Source: Thiomonas sp.
GTDB taxonomy: Bacteria; Pseudomonadota; Gammaproteobacteria; Burkholderiales; Burkholderiaceae
Length of the DNA stretch: 23,481 nt
Reading direction: 5' to 3'
Assembly (NCBI GenBank): GCA_027443745.1
Contig: DAIAZB010000457.1
Span: 1 to 23,481 of the forward strand
Shown here piece by piece: positions 10,232 to 19,177 of this stretch (position 1 is the first letter of the stretch; each line of letters opens with the position of its first letter). A program made the translations under genes and the position numbers. The notes beneath the pieces were generated by a model that did not search any database, was not told the origin of the DNA, and saw only the letters and a list, made by a program, of their open reading frames with translations.

Positions 10232-10567
10232 TCAGCGCGCCTGTCGTTGGATTGCTGCCTTGCGCGCCCGTGCCCGTCGCGCCTCCTTCGGGTCCAGCGT
10301 CAGGGGCCGGGTGACGTCGATGCAATCACCCGGCTGTACCAAGGCGCTGGCAGGTTTGAGCACACCGAAGACGGCCAGGCGCAGGTGGCCGCTTGGGTTG
10401 CGCCAACTGTTGTCAGGCAAATCCAAACCGCTGCGGCTCACCGCGTCACCCAGACTTGCGCCGGGTGTGAGCCGAACCGTGCACACCTGGACCACACCGG
10501 AAGCGGGGATCCAGCGGACCTCGACCTCGATCAGCCCCGGACCAACTGCAGCGTGCCGTTCAGCCAT
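10232..10567 (-). CDS. rnfH: RnfH-family ubiquitin-like protein (RatB)
   Basis: 111-residue member of the RnfH/RatB family (beta-grasp, ubiquitin-like fold). Recognisable features are the N-terminal IEVEVRWIP strand, the middle segment that in this family reads like VFG.L.....LQPGDCIDVTRPL (here VFGVLKPASALVQPGDCIDVTRPL in part), and the basic tail LDPKEARRARARKA. The start chosen is the ATG at 10567, which lies inside the end of ratA (8-bp overlap). That implies translational coupling, and the N-terminus fits the family; the frame is also open further upstream. The ratA-ratB pairing next to divergent smpB is a conserved proteobacterial arrangement. The biochemical role of RnfH/RatB is unsettled. 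Confidence 0.9.
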   Translation of the reverse strand: MAERHAAVGPGLIEVEVRWIPASGVVQVCTVRLTPGASLGDAVSRSGLDLPDNSWRNPSGHLRLAVFGVLKPASALVQPGDCIDVTRPLTLDPKEARRARARKAAIQRQAR

Positions 10568-10994
10568 ACATCGTTTCGGCGCGTTGCACGAAGGAGTCGA
10601 CAAAGGTCTTGGCGATATGGCCGAACACCGGGCCAATCACGGCTTCCACCAGCCTGCTGGAGAAGTGATAGTGCAACTCGAAGTCGATCTTGCAAGCCTT
10701 GTCACCCTCCAGCGGGGTGAAACGCCAGTGGCCCTGCAAATCCGAAAACGGCCCATCCACCAGACGCAGATGAATCTCTCGCCCGGGGACCTGGGTGTTC
10801 ACGGTGGTGAAGCTCTGCTTCACACCCTTGAAATCGATGCGTATGGTGGCGCGCATCTGCTCGGAAGTGGCCTCGTGCACCTGGGTCCCACCGCACCAGG
10901 GGAGGAATTGGGGATAGGCGGCCACATCAGTCACCAGACCGTACATTTGGCTTGCGCTGTACCAGATCAGAACGGACTTGTGAACGACGGCCAT
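10560..10994 (-). CDS. ratA: RatA: START/COQ10-like protein, ribosome association toxin family
   Basis: 144-residue START-domain protein of the RatA/COQ10 family. The N-terminus MAVVHKSVLIWYSASQMYGLV and the motif YPQFLPWC near residues 28-36 are typical, as is the C-terminal amphipathic helix ending FVQRAETMYG. In E. coli RatA (PasT) was described as a 50S-binding inhibitor of subunit joining, while homologues bind ubiquinone, so the toxin role is not established here. The frame is open far upstream on the minus strand (to 11585, antisense to smpB). The ATG at 10994 is chosen because it matches the family N-terminus and clears the divergent promoter region. Its stop overlaps the start of rnfH/ratB by 8 bp. 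Confidence 0.92.
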   Translation of the reverse strand: MAVVHKSVLIWYSASQMYGLVTDVAAYPQFLPWCGGTQVHEATSEQMRATIRIDFKGVKQSFTTVNTQVPGREIHLRLVDGPFSDLQGHWRFTPLEGDKACKIDFELHYHFSSRLVEAVIGPVFGHIAKTFVDSFVQRAETMYG

Positions 10995-11054
10995 GAAGAG
11001 AGTTCTTAAAATGGATAATTGTAAAAAAACGGCCGCGCGCCGCGACAACGCATC
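10995..11054. promoter_or_regulatory. Divergent ratA / smpB promoter region
   Basis: This 60-bp gap separates the divergent starts of ratA (minus) and smpB (plus). It holds an AT-rich core (about 11003-11029) within GC-rich DNA, including GATAAT on the plus strand (11014-11019) and TACAAT on the minus strand (11023-11018), both good -10 candidates. No convincing -35 matches with ideal spacing were found. Promoter location is inferred from composition and gene orientation. Confidence 0.45.
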
Positions 11055-11513
11055 ATGAGCATCGCCGAAAACCGGAAAGCCGCTTTCAACTATTTTCTCG
11101 AGGACCGCTTCGAGGCTGGGTTGGTGCTGGAAGGTTGGGAGGTGAAGGCCATCCGCGCCGGTCGCGCGCAGTTGCTTGACGGCTATGTGCTCATCCGCGA
11201 TGGCGAAATGTTCCTCGTCGGCATGAACGTCACCGCGCTGCAAAGCGCGTCGACGCATGTTCGCCCAGACGCCAGCCGCACCCGCAAGCTGCTGTTGCAC
11301 AAGGACGAAATCCGCCGCCTCATCGGCAAGGTGGAGCAACGCGGCTACACCCTGGTGCCGCTGAATCTGCACTACAAAAACTCGCGCATCAAACTCGACT
11401 TCGCCCTCGGTCGCGGCAAGAAACTGCACGACAAGCGCGACACCGAAGCCAAACGCGACTGGGACCGCGAAAAGGCCCGCCTCATGCGCCAGGGTCACAA
11501 ACAGGGCGAGTGA
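11055..11513 (+). CDS. smpB: SsrA-binding protein SmpB
   Basis: 152-residue tmRNA-binding protein required for trans-translation, the rescue of ribosomes stalled on broken mRNAs. Diagnostic segments: N-terminal [28 protein letters not shown] (partly quoted here as FNYFLED and GWEVKAIR), the [10 protein letters not shown] strand, [17 protein letters not shown], and the basic C-terminal tail [19 protein letters not shown] that enters the mRNA channel. Length matches the family (about 150-160). The start is ATG of MSIAENRK; no strong Shine-Dalgarno sequence is visible. It is divergent from ratA. No tmRNA (ssrA) gene was seen in this window. Confidence 0.97.
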   Translation: MSIAENRKAAFNYFLEDRFEAGLVLEGWEVKAIRAGRAQLLDGYVLIRDGEMFLVGMNVTALQSASTHVRPDASRTRKLLLHKDEIRRLIGKVEQRGYTLVPLNLHYKNSRIKLDFALGRGKKLHDKRDTEAKRDWDREKARLMRQGHKQGE

Positions 11514-11546
11514 GGCGGCACCCTCGCGTCCCGCGCGCCAACAAAA

Positions 11547-11566
11547 CAGCCGCCTCGCGGCGGCTG
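11547..11566. terminator. Hairpin between smpB and aceA, probably bidirectional
   Basis: A perfect 8-bp GC-rich stem (CAGCCGCC / GGCGGCTG) with a TCGC loop lies between the convergent ends of smpB and aceA. On the minus strand it is followed by TTTTGTT, a fair U-tract for aceA. On the plus strand it is followed by CATCTCTTT, a weaker tail for smpB. A smaller second hairpin (CGGGC / GCCCG, 11578-11590) follows. Confidence 0.75.
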
Positions 11567-11608
11567 CATCTCTTTGACGGGCCAAGCCCGCTCTTCGCCT
11601 CTGAGCGT

Positions 11609-12916
<1,308 letters not shown>

Positions 12917-12985
12917 GAGACGATCTCCGGGAGTGGGTGGAAAAGATGCGGCAAGCTTACACCGCCTGTGCGCCGCACCATAGTG

Positions 12986-13000
12986 TTGTATCTTATACAA
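12986..13000. promoter_or_regulatory. Candidate operator palindrome upstream of aceA
   Basis: A perfect 6-bp inverted repeat TTGTAT-CTT-ATACAA lies about 70 bp upstream of the aceA start, at the edge of an AT-rich stretch. The half-site with GTAT...ATAC resembles operators of GntR-family regulators in general form, but no specific regulator can be named from the sequence. Confidence 0.5.
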
Positions 13001-13034
13001 GACTATTTTTTTATTCTTTATAAATCAATATATT

Positions 13035-13087
13035 GTATTGTGTTTATTGCGATATGAAATCAAAATCCGTGATTCAGAACACAATAC
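13035..13087. promoter_or_regulatory. 10-bp inverted repeat in the aceA/chrA control region
   Basis: GTATTGTGTT (13035-13044) and AACACAATAC (13078-13087) are perfect reverse complements separated by 33 bp. The region around them (about 12980-13160) is much more AT-rich than the rest of the window. An imperfect direct repeat also lies here: GATATGAAATC...TGATTCAG at about 13051-13077 and CATATTCTGAAATC...TGATTCAG at about 13134-13157. The spacing would fit paired regulator sites with DNA looping or a long RNA hairpin; neither is proven. The 299 bp between aceA and chrA hold no credible gene. Confidence 0.45.
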
Positions 13088-13215
13088 TCTTGCTGTGCAA
13101 CATGTCATTTCCATATTGTGAAATTGAAAGCGCATATTCTGAAATCCTCTGATTCAGCTTGCTTGGGTGGCCTGTCAGCCTTGCCAGCGCTGTTCCGCAA
13201 TCCGCGCTTGACCCC

Positions 13216-13794
13216 ATGAACATCGCCATCTCACCATCCACAGAGCGTCCCGCGCCCGCACCGCGCAATCTGCGTGATTTGTTCTGGTCCTTCAACCGCC
13301 TGACGCTGTCCGGGTTCGGCGGTGTGCTGCCGTTCGCCCAGCGCGTCTTGGTGGACGAGAAACAATGGCTCAGCCACCAGGAATTCATCAATCTGTTGTC
13401 CATCAGCCAGGTGCTGCCAGGGCCCAATCTCATCAACCTGTCGCTGATGGTTGGCCAACGCAGCTTCGGCTGGCGCGGAGCGCTTGCGGCGCTGGCAGGC
13501 ATGCTGGCCGCGCCGCTCGTCATCGTGCTGTTCATCGCTGTCGGCTATTCCACCTGGGCGACTGTTCCTCTGGTGCACAACGCGCTGCGTGGCATGGAGG
13601 TGGTCACAGCAGGGCTGATCATTGCCATGGCGCTGCGCCTGGCGCCGGCGCTGCGGCTTGCGCGCACGGCACCGCTTTGGGCTGCCGCGGCATTCATCGG
13701 CGTCGGACTGCTGCGCTGGCAGTTGCTTGGCGTCATGCTGGCGCTGGGACCATTGGCAGTGCTGATTGCACGCTTTGGGCGGCGGACGCCATGA
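13216..13794 (+). CDS. chrA: Chromate transporter subunit, N-terminal-type half (ChrA1)
   Basis: 192-residue membrane protein with one CHR domain of the chromate ion transporter family, which moves chromate (and possibly other oxyanions) out of the cell. Family motifs are visible: FGGVLPFAQRVLVDEKQW (about residues 36-53) and QVLPGPNLINLSLMVG (about 64-80), followed by several hydrophobic helices (for example LAALAGMLAAPLVIVLFIAVG). The classical long ChrA (about 400 residues) contains two such domains; here they are split. The start is the ATG of MNIAISP; the frame is open to a TTG at 13159, but those residues do not look like the family. The stop overlaps the next start by 4 bp (ATGA), indicating coupled translation with the second half. 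Confidence 0.9.
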   Translation: MNIAISPSTERPAPAPRNLRDLFWSFNRLTLSGFGGVLPFAQRVLVDEKQWLSHQEFINLLSISQVLPGPNLINLSLMVGQRSFGWRGALAALAGMLAAPLVIVLFIAVGYSTWATVPLVHNALRGMEVVTAGLIIAMALRLAPALRLARTAPLWAAAAFIGVGLLRWQLLGVMLALGPLAVLIARFGRRTP

Positions 13795-14336
13795 CGCCTG
13801 CAAGCCTGAATATGACGGCTCTACCCGGCCTGTTCGGCCACTTCATGCTGTGGTCGCTGCTGTCGATCGGCGGCGCCATCGGACTCCTGCCGGACATGCA
13901 TCGCTATCTGGTCGATGCGCAGCATTGGGTGACCGACGAACAGTTCAATGCGGCCCTGGCGCTGGGGCAGGCCTCGCCTGGGCCGAACATGATTTTGTTC
14001 GCCGCGCTGCTGGGCTGGCATGTCGCCGGACTGATCGGCGCACTGGCTGGCGCCATCGGACTGATCCTGCCATCCACGCTCATCACCCTGGCCTACTTTC
14101 GCTACAGCAGCAACAACCCCGAACACCGCTGGATCCGGGCCATCCACGATGGCCTGGCGCCCATCACCGTGGGTTTGCTGCTGTCTTCCGGCTGGCTGCT
14201 GGCGGCGCAAAACGTTCATGCCTTGCTGGAAGGATGCATCGTTGCCGTGGTGGTCGCTCTGAACCTGTGGACGCGCATCAACCCGCTCTGGCTCTTGCTG
14301 GGTGGCGCAGTTGCCGGCGCCCTTGGTCTGATGTGA
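13791..14336 (+). CDS. chrA: Chromate transporter subunit, C-terminal-type half (ChrA2)
   Basis: 181-residue membrane protein, the second single-domain CHR subunit. Motifs parallel those of its partner: SIGGAIGLLPDMHRYLVDAQHW (about residues 26-47) and QASPGPNMILFAALLG (about 61-76), then hydrophobic helices through LWLLLGGAVAGALGLM at the C-terminus. Its ATG lies within the ATGA overlap with the first subunit. Bipartite short-chain CHR systems are known in which both subunits are needed and are thought to insert with opposite topology; applying that here is inference. The NAD(P)HX repair gene starts 12 bp downstream, so the three genes probably form one transcript. Confidence 0.9.
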   Translation: MTPASLNMTALPGLFGHFMLWSLLSIGGAIGLLPDMHRYLVDAQHWVTDEQFNAALALGQASPGPNMILFAALLGWHVAGLIGALAGAIGLILPSTLITLAYFRYSSNNPEHRWIRAIHDGLAPITVGLLLSSGWLLAAQNVHALLEGCIVAVVVALNLWTRINPLWLLLGGAVAGALGLM

Positions 14337-14348
14337 GGTCTGAACGCC

Positions 14349-16070
14349 ATGATGCGTCGCATGACGAACGTGCAACCGGGTGGCTCGCTGCCGGTCTGGG
14401 ACACAGCCACATTACGACGCATCGAACGCGACGCAGCATCCGATTTGCCGCCGCACAGCCTGATGCAACGCGCTGGAGACGCCATCAGCCGCCTCGTGCG
14501 TGCTCGCTTCCCCCATGCGCGGCAGGTGAGCGTACTGTGCGGCCCCGGCAACAACGGCGGCGACGGCTTGGTCGCGGCGGCAGATTTGGTGCGGCATGAC
14601 GTGCAGGTTTCGGTCTGGATGGTGGCTTGCGGCGCACCCACTGACTGGCAATCGGCGGTACGGCCCGCCGACTGGCTCTGGGCCTTGCGCCTGGCTCACA
14701 GCGCAGGCTTGCGACCCTTGCCATGGACGCATGACGCTGCAACATCGGCATGGGACGGGGTGGATCTCATCCTTGATGCCCTGCTCGGCATCGGTCTCAA
14801 CCGCGCACCTGAAGGCGAGTTAGCCGCGGCCATGACCGCCTTGGCGCGGCATTCGGCACCTGTCCTGGCGGTCGATCTGCCCTCCGGTTTGGCGAGCGCC
14901 ACTGGCACAGCGCCAGGAGAGCTGGTCCGTGCTGAAGTCACACTCACCCTGCTTGGCCTCAAGCCAGGCCTGCTGACCGGGCCCGACATCCACGCCTGTG
15001 GCGAGCTCTGGCTGGACGATCTGGACGCATGGGGCGAACCGGGTGACAGCGCCACCTCACAACAACGCCGGTTCGCCGCCGGTTTCCCCGCTCCCCAGGG
15101 GACGCTACCGGAGCAAAGCAGCGGCTCGGAGACTCTGACCCCCGAACCCCACACCCATGCGACAGCCATGCTCCTCAGCGCGGCCGATGCCATCGCCGCA
15201 TTGCCGCAGCCCGGATCGGCAGCGCACAAAGGCGAGCGCGGAGACGTGTTGATCTTCGGCGGTGCAACAGGCATGACCGGCGCCGCTCTGCTTGCCTCAC
15301 GCGCTGCCCTGGCCTTGGGTGCCGGGCGCGTGTTCACGGCCCTGCTCGATCCGCAAGCGCCATCGTTCGACCCCACCGGGCCTGAGCTCATGCTGCGCAA
15401 GCCGCAAGCCATGCTGGAAATGGCCCAGCATGCACCCACGCGAGAGGGCCGATGCTGTGTGGTTTTCGGGCCAGGCGCCGGCATGTCCGCCGAAGCCTTA
15501 TCCATCCTGCAGACGTTGCTGGCGCTCGATCAGCCCTTGGTCATCGATGCCGACGGGCTCAACTTGCTCGCAGGCCAAGCTCGCGACGGCGTGCTTTGGC
15601 AGGCGCTGCGACAACGCCACTCCCCAACCTGGTTGACCCCGCATCCCCGAGAAGCAGCGGGTTTGCTGCAATGGACCACCACCCAAGTTCAGGCCGATCG
15701 TTTGAGCGCTGCGCGTACCCTGTCCACCCTGAGCCGGGCACACTGCGTGCTCAAAGGAGCGGGCAGCCTGATGACCACGCCGGACGGCGCCATGTGGATC
15801 AACTCCAGCGGCAATGGTCTGCTGGCCACGGCCGGGAGCGGCGACGTGCTCAGCGGCGCGCTCGCCGCCTGCATCGCGCCCACCAGAGACCCGAATGCAG
15901 CGATAGCTGCCGCGCGCGCCGCCGTATGGCTCCATGGTGCCGGTGCCGACCTCGCTCGGGAAGAAGGCCAGGGCTTGCGCGCAGGAACCCTGCCCGACGC
16001 CATGGTTCGCGCGCGAACCCAGGTGAAAGGACTCTCCGTCAGCATGGGGCGCACGTTGCACCGCGCGTAG
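14349..16070 (+). CDS. nnr: Bifunctional NAD(P)H-hydrate epimerase / ADP-dependent NAD(P)H-hydrate dehydratase
   Basis: 573-residue cytoplasmic repair enzyme that converts damaged hydrated NAD(P)HX back to NAD(P)H. The N-terminal YjeF epimerase domain (about residues 15-235) has the loop GPGNNGGDG at 65-73, LILDALLGIGLNR and VDLPSGLASATG. The C-terminal carbohydrate-kinase-like dehydratase domain (about 275-560) begins HKGERGDVLIFGG, and contains VFGPGAGMS, VIDADGLNLLA, TPHPREAAGLL and the nucleotide-binding GSGDVLSGALAA near 496. Both active sites look complete. The start is the first ATG of MMRRMTN, 12 bp after chrA2, with GAGG upstream. It converges with rnr with only 27 bp between stop codons and no clear terminator there. 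Confidence 0.95.
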   Translation: MMRRMTNVQPGGSLPVWDTATLRRIERDAASDLPPHSLMQRAGDAISRLVRARFPHARQVSVLCGPGNNGGDGLVAAADLVRHDVQVSVWMVACGAPTDWQSAVRPADWLWALRLAHSAGLRPLPWTHDAATSAWDGVDLILDALLGIGLNRAPEGELAAAMTALARHSAPVLAVDLPSGLASATGTAPGELVRAEVTLTLLGLKPGLLTGPDIHACGELWLDDLDAWGEPGDSATSQQRRFAAGFPAPQGTLPEQSSGSETLTPEPHTHATAMLLSAADAIAALPQPGSAAHKGERGDVLIFGGATGMTGAALLASRAALALGAGRVFTALLDPQAPSFDPTGPELMLRKPQAMLEMAQHAPTREGRCCVVFGPGAGMSAEALSILQTLLALDQPLVIDADGLNLLAGQARDGVLWQALRQRHSPTWLTPHPREAAGLLQWTTTQVQADRLSAARTLSTLSRAHCVLKGAGSLMTTPDGAMWINSSGNGLLATAGSGDVLSGALAACIAPTRDPNAAIAAARAAVWLHGAGADLAREEGQGLRAGTLPDAMVRARTQVKGLSVSMGRTLHRA

Positions 16071-16097
16071 CGCGTGGCCACGGCGCGCGACAGTGCA

Positions 16098-18554
16098 TCA
16101 AACTCCGTTCGTGCGGTTGCGCTTCTTTGCGGGAGATGATTTTCCCGCCGCGGACGACTTGCGACCGGCCGACTTGCCCGCCGCCGGGCTTTGCCGCTGA
16201 GGGGCCGTTGTCGCCTTGGCCTTCGATGTCTTCTTCGTCACCAACTTGTCAGCAGGTGCCGACTGATTTTGCATCGCACCGCCACCGCGTTTGCGCTTGG
16301 ATGAGGAGGTTGCACGCTCCATGGCCACATGGGGTACGAACAAACTGCTGTCACTGTCGTCGATGGGCGCATCCAACGGCGAGAGCACGGCTTCGGGGCG
16401 ACCCCGGCGGCGAGTGCCCGAGCCACTCGCCGTGTTCGGCCCGCCGACGGGATGCAGCGGATCGGCCACCATGCGGAAGTCGATCTTGCGGCCATCGAGA
16501 TCGACGCGACTGACCTGCACCAGCACGCGGTCACCCAGGCCGTAGCGCTTGCCGGTGCGCTCGCCGCGCAACTCGTTGCGGGCCTCGTCGAAACGGAAAT
16601 ACTCGGCACCGAGTTCGGAAATGTGAATCAGCCCCTCGACGAACAGGCTGGTGAGTTGCACGAAAATCCCGAAGCTCGTCACCGCGGTGATGGCGCCGAC
16701 GAATTCCTCGCCGAGCTTGTCACGCATGTACCAGCACTTGAGCCAGCTTTCCACATCGCGCGTGGCCTCGTCGGCTCGGCGCTCGTTGGCGGAGCAATGC
16801 TGGCCCACGGCCTCCCACACCATGACGTCGGCCGATGAGGTCTTGGTGCGCTTGGGCACGACATCCTCGCCCGCCTTGAGCTTTGCCTGCGCCGCCTTCG
16901 ATTTGGACTGCACGCCGGGTAGCGACAGCACCAGGCTTTCAGGTGGTTGCAGCTTGTACTTGCCGCCCGCCAGAATGGCCTTGATGGCGCGGTGCGTCAG
17001 CAGGTCGGGGTAGCGCCGGATGGGGCTGGTGAAATGGGCGTAGGCGGTGTAGGCCAGGCCGAAATGCCCGCTGTTGTGCGGCGTGTAGATGGCTTGCTGC
17101 ATCGAGCGCAGCATGAGCGCGTTGATCTGCGCGGCGTCGGGACGGTCGCGGGCGACATCCGAGAGTTGCTGATAGTCGGCGGGTTCCGGGTCGTCGCCGA
17201 TCTGCGCGGCAATCCCCAGGGTCTTGAGAAAACTGCGCAGCAGCGCGAGCTTCTCGGGCGTCGGCCCCTCGTGCACACGGTAGAGACCGGGATGTTTATT
17301 GCGCTCCAGGAAATCGGCCGCGCTGACATTGGCCGCCAACATGCACTCTTCGATCAGTCGGTGCGCTTCATTGCGGGTGCGCAACGCGATTTTCTCGATG
17401 CGTCCGCTGGCATCGCACACGATCTGGGTTTCCGGCACCTCGAGGTCGATCGCGCCGCGCAAGCGACGCGCCTTGAGCAAGGCGGTGTAGACGTCGTACA
17501 AGTGCAGCAGATGCGGCACCAGCGTGGCGTTCGCCTGGGCCTCCGGCCCGCGCGTGTTCTCCAGTATGGCCGCCACCTCGGTGTAGGTCAAACGTGCCTG
17601 CGAGCGCATCACTGCCGGATAAAACTGGTAAGCCTTGAGTTCGCCCTGGCTGTTGATGAGCATGTCGCTCACCATGCACAGGCGTTCGACTTTGGGGTTG
17701 AGCGAGCATAGGCCGTTGGACAGCTTCTCCGGCAGCATCGGGATGACGCGGCGCGGAAAGTACACGGAGGTGGCGCGTTCCAGCGCATCGAAATCGAGCG
17801 GATCGCCGGGTTTGACATAGTGCGACACGTCGGCGATGGCCACGATGAGGCGAAAGCCGTCTTCGCGACCGATGCGCACCGGCTCGCTGTAGACCGCGTC
17901 GTCGAAATCGCGCGCATCCTCGCCATCGATGGTCACCAGTGGCACGTCGGTCAGGTCGTAGCGGCCATCGCGATCCCGCTCGCGCACATGCCCAGGCAAG
18001 GCCGCGGCCTGCTTTTCCGTCTCGGCGCTGAAGCGATACGGAACGCCGTATTTGCGTACCGCGATCTCGATCTCCATCCCGGGATCGTGCAAAGCGCCGA
18101 GCACCTCGGTCACCTTGCCCATCGGCTGGCTGTAGGGCGACGCCGGCTCGGAAATTTCGACACTGACCACCTGTCCGACCTTGGCAGTGCCGATGCCGCT
18201 GGCCGGAATCAGGATGTCTTGCGCGTAGCGCTTGTCCTCCGGAGCCAGCAACCAGATGCCGTTTTCGTGCAACAGCCTCCCGATCACGGGCCGTCGTGAG
18301 CGTTCGAGAATTTCGATGACCTGTCCTTCGGGTCTGCCGCGCTTGTCCTGCCGTATGACCTTCACCCGGACCCGGTCGAGATGCATGACCGAACGCATTT
18401 GCTGTGGCGCGAGGTAGACATCCTGCGCGCCCTGCTCCGAAACCACGATGCCATAGCCGTCGCGATGGCCTTGAACAATGCCTTCGACAATCACTGTCTG
18501 CTTCCTTTTGTTGTTGGTGCGCAAGAGCTGCTCAACGCGCCGCGCGTGACGCAT
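16098..18554 (-). CDS. rnr: Ribonuclease R lacking the N-terminal HTH domain
   Basis: 3'-5' processive exoribonuclease of the RNB family, acting on structured RNA and in trans-translation-linked decay. From the ATG at 18554 it is 818 residues: cold-shock/OB region (EGIVQGHRDGYGIVV from 24), second OB region, the RNB catalytic motif DGEDARDFDDAV at 210-221, HRLIEECMLAAN, HFTSPIRRYPDLL, an S1 domain (EEFVGAITAVTSFGIFVQ onward) and a Lys/Arg/Ser-rich disordered tail of about 90 residues. The winged-helix domain of about 70-80 residues that precedes the first OB fold in typical RNase R is missing; an in-frame TAG lies 13 codons upstream. A GTG at 18494 (residue 21) has a much better Shine-Dalgarno sequence (AAAAGGAAG) and may be the true start, giving 798 residues. 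The gene is divergent from tRNA-Leu. Confidence 0.93.
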   Translation of the reverse strand: MRHARRVEQLLRTNNKRKQTVIVEGIVQGHRDGYGIVVSEQGAQDVYLAPQQMRSVMHLDRVRVKVIRQDKRGRPEGQVIEILERSRRPVIGRLLHENGIWLLAPEDKRYAQDILIPASGIGTAKVGQVVSVEISEPASPYSQPMGKVTEVLGALHDPGMEIEIAVRKYGVPYRFSAETEKQAAALPGHVRERDRDGRYDLTDVPLVTIDGEDARDFDDAVYSEPVRIGREDGFRLIVAIADVSHYVKPGDPLDFDALERATSVYFPRRVIPMLPEKLSNGLCSLNPKVERLCMVSDMLINSQGELKAYQFYPAVMRSQARLTYTEVAAILENTRGPEAQANATLVPHLLHLYDVYTALLKARRLRGAIDLEVPETQIVCDASGRIEKIALRTRNEAHRLIEECMLAANVSAADFLERNKHPGLYRVHEGPTPEKLALLRSFLKTLGIAAQIGDDPEPADYQQLSDVARDRPDAAQINALMLRSMQQAIYTPHNSGHFGLAYTAYAHFTSPIRRYPDLLTHRAIKAILAGGKYKLQPPESLVLSLPGVQSKSKAAQAKLKAGEDVVPKRTKTSSADVMVWEAVGQHCSANERRADEATRDVESWLKCWYMRDKLGEEFVGAITAVTSFGIFVQLTSLFVEGLIHISELGAEYFRFDEARNELRGERTGKRYGLGDRVLVQVSRVDLDGRKIDFRMVADPLHPVGGPNTASGSGTRRRGRPEAVLSPLDAPIDDSDSSLFVPHVAMERATSSSKRKRGGGAMQNQSAPADKLVTKKTSKAKATTAPQRQSPAAGKSAGRKSSAAGKSSPAKKRNRTNGV

Positions 18555-18606
18555 CCTCGCGCAGCATACTGGAGAGGCTTGGATTTCCTGCTACGATTGT
18601 GTAGTT

Positions 18607-18691
<85 letters not shown>

Positions 18692-18725
18692 CGTTACAAT
18701 CACGCAGCACATCATCAAAACCCGC

Positions 18726-18761
18726 AAAGCCCCGTGAGTCAAGCACTAACGGGGCTTTTTT
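18726..18761 (+). terminator. Rho-independent terminator after tRNA-Leu
   Basis: A perfect 10-bp stem AAAGCCCCGT / ACGGGGCTTT with a 13-nt loop is followed by a run of T (to 18761). It sits 35 bp past the tRNA and would end its transcript. Confidence 0.9.
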
Positions 18762-18863
18762 ATTGATCTTGCCCCCGAAACCCGCCACCCTTGCTGAGTG
18801 ATTCAAGTTCAGCAAGGAGAAACGCAAATGACCAATGCGAAGACGACGCCGAGGGCACTCTGA

Positions 18864-19070
18864 GCCGGCGAAGTTACCGACATCGCCAACGCCGGGGGCA
18901 GGCTGCTTCTGGCGGTGATGATCGACCTCTTCAGCCGCCAGATGGTGGGCTGGACACTGCCTCAGGACGTGACCCGCGATCTGCTCATCGTTGCACTGCG
19001 GATGGCTTGGTTCAAGCGCCGGTTCGAAGAAAACCTGCTGGCCGATCAACCCCGGCAAGCCAGCGCGTAG
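18864..19070 (+). pseudogene. IS3-family transposase (OrfB) remnant with internal deletion
   Basis: A 68-codon relic of an IS3-family rve transposase. It reads EVTDIANAGGRLLLAVMID then LFSRQMVGW and ALRMAWFKR, matching the region around the first catalytic Asp of OrfB (usually WVGDITY...MIDLFSRQVVGW). It then jumps directly to RFEENLLADQPRQASA, which matches the extreme C-terminus of such proteins. The segment with the second Asp (DRGSQY) and the catalytic Glu, roughly 90-100 residues, is missing, so it cannot be active. It begins right after an in-frame TGA. That TGA ends a mini-ORF of 11 codons starting at 18828, with AAGGAG upstream and an inverted repeat CTTGCTGA / TCAGCAAG (18790-18816). 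The 3' end of the element probably lies near 19108; no matching left end was found. The rest of the gap 18762-19177 shows no gene. Confidence 0.8.
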
Positions 19071-19177
19071 CCCATCCATGAAATACGAAAACCAGGAAAA
19101 GGGTCAACTGTGAACAACGCCATCATGTCACCGCTCGTGACAGCACCGTCTCGCGAACTTTCGTTCAGAAAGCGAAC

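Noticed and set aside
16071..16097. Palindrome CGTGGCCACG between convergent nnr and rnr
   Set aside because: No U-tract on either strand and partial overlap with coding-like GC repeats; not a convincing terminator.
18828..18863. 11-codon ORF with good AAGGAG upstream, before the transposase relic
   Set aside because: Too short to call a gene; it is in frame with the relic and ends at the TGA before it, so it is more likely the debris of a former start or a fusion point.
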